Shown in pieces: positions 63,767 through 64,000 of a DNA stretch of 64,000 nucleotides; positions within the stretch are counted from its first letter, which is position 1, and every line of letters starts with the position of its first letter. Origin of the DNA: Capillimicrobium parvum (GTDB taxonomy: Bacteria; Actinomycetota; Thermoleophilia; Solirubrobacterales; Solirubrobacteraceae). Below the pieces are notes generated by a model that ran no database searches, was not told the origin of the DNA, and saw nothing but the letters and a program-made list of their open reading frames with translations. A program made the translations under genes and the position numbers. The stretch lies in contig NZ_CP087164.1 of NCBI RefSeq assembly GCF_021172045.1, forward strand, positions 4,340,001-4,404,000, in the 5' to 3' direction.

Positions 63767-63835
63767 ATGCTCGAGGCCAAGGCCAAGGATCTCGCGCTCA
63801 TCCGGCTGCGCGAGCAGGTGCCCCTGCGCGGCTGA
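63767..63835 (+). CDS. Possible 22-residue frame or gene remnant
   Basis: ATG 63767, two bases after the secreted protein stop, reads MLEAKAKDLALIRLREQVPL then RG and stop. Third positions are nearly all G/C and the product is a helical basic segment. Too short to recognise; it could be a remnant. Confidence 0.25.
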   Translation: MLEAKAKDLALIRLREQVPLRG

Positions 63836-63841
63836 GGCGGC

Positions 63842-64000
63842 CTACGCCGCCTCGGCGGGCTGCGACGCCGCCGCGGCGGCCTCGCCCTGCGGCGGCGCGG
63901 CCGTCTCCTCGTCGGGCGGCTTGGCGCCCTCCTTGGCCCACGGCTCGTCGAACTCGACGCGCCACTTGCCGTCGTCGGTCTGCTCGAGCGCCAGCCGTGC
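63842..64000 (-). CDS. 3' end of an unidentified gene, cut by the window
   Basis: Only the last 52 residues are present: ARLALEQTDDGKWRVEFDEP, WAKEGAKPPDEETAAPPQGE and AAAAASQPAEAA. Acidic Ala/Pro-rich C-terminal tail after a strand-like DGKWRVEF. The real start is to the right of the window. No family identified. Confidence 0.6.
   Translation of the reverse strand, partial: ARLALEQTDDGKWRVEFDEPWAKEGAKPPDEETAAPPQGEAAAAASQPAEAA

Overview
The window is high-GC DNA with almost only G or C at third codon positions, many GTG/TTG starts and 1-8 base stop/start overlaps between neighbouring genes. Gene content points to an actinobacterium, probably class Thermoleophilia (Solirubrobacterales-like): LuxR-type ATPase regulators, a SigF-like sigma factor with RsbW/RsbV-like partners, Ku, GH15 glucosidase, and DUF4239-, DUF7144-, DUF6328- and DUF1707-like membrane proteins. 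The taxonomic placement is inferred. I see no rRNA, tRNA, insertion sequence, prophage or CRISPR array.

1-21 kb is a regulatory and redox/stress block: a REC-HTH response regulator, a MalT-like LuxR ATPase, a receiver-only regulator, an operon of zwf, GH15 glucosidase and GMC oxidoreductase, type II NADH dehydrogenase divergent from cydAB, a membrane histidine kinase, glutamate decarboxylase, and a holin-like/alkaline-phosphatase fusion. Eight copies of a 21-bp inverted repeat (consensus CATCACCC-N5-GGGTGATG) lie between these genes, several with their centre 40-48 bp from a start codon. I noticed none after 21 kb. This looks like one co-regulated low-oxygen/acid/redox stress regulon and is the main discovery here.

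21-32.5 kb holds a TIM-barrel isomerase, a broken M23 peptidase fragment lying between two copies of a second palindrome (ATGAGTGG-N3-CCACTCAT; a third copy is at 26.95 kb), a secreted TAP-like hydrolase, a 940-aa LuxR ATPase regulator, a secreted propeller/FN3-like repeat protein, a DMT-like transporter, and a Ser/Thr kinase with a GAF-like domain and a zinc-ribbon partner. A gene remnant and a 34-bp tandem repeat sit at 32.3-32.55 kb.

32.5-42.3 kb is mixed: UspA-like protein, a Thermoleophilia-type CPIC protein, a clan-A glycosidase-like protein, an FMO-TetR operon with a readable promoter/operator, a penicillin-acylase-family Ntn hydrolase, a DUF1707 protein and an AbiEi/DUF559 protein with an in-frame palindrome next to its start.

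42.3-56.2 kb carries gltB-gltD, a partner-switching set (RsbW-like, ATPase-fold, STAS) with a SigF-like sigma factor and ANTAR regulator further on, topoisomerase IB beside Ku, a PfpI-like protein divergent from a ferritin-like protein, and a HAD phosphatase. 56.2-63.1 kb is a two-gene AddAB/AdnAB-type helicase-nuclease. The last kilobase has a secreted protein and the 3' end of a gene running off the window.
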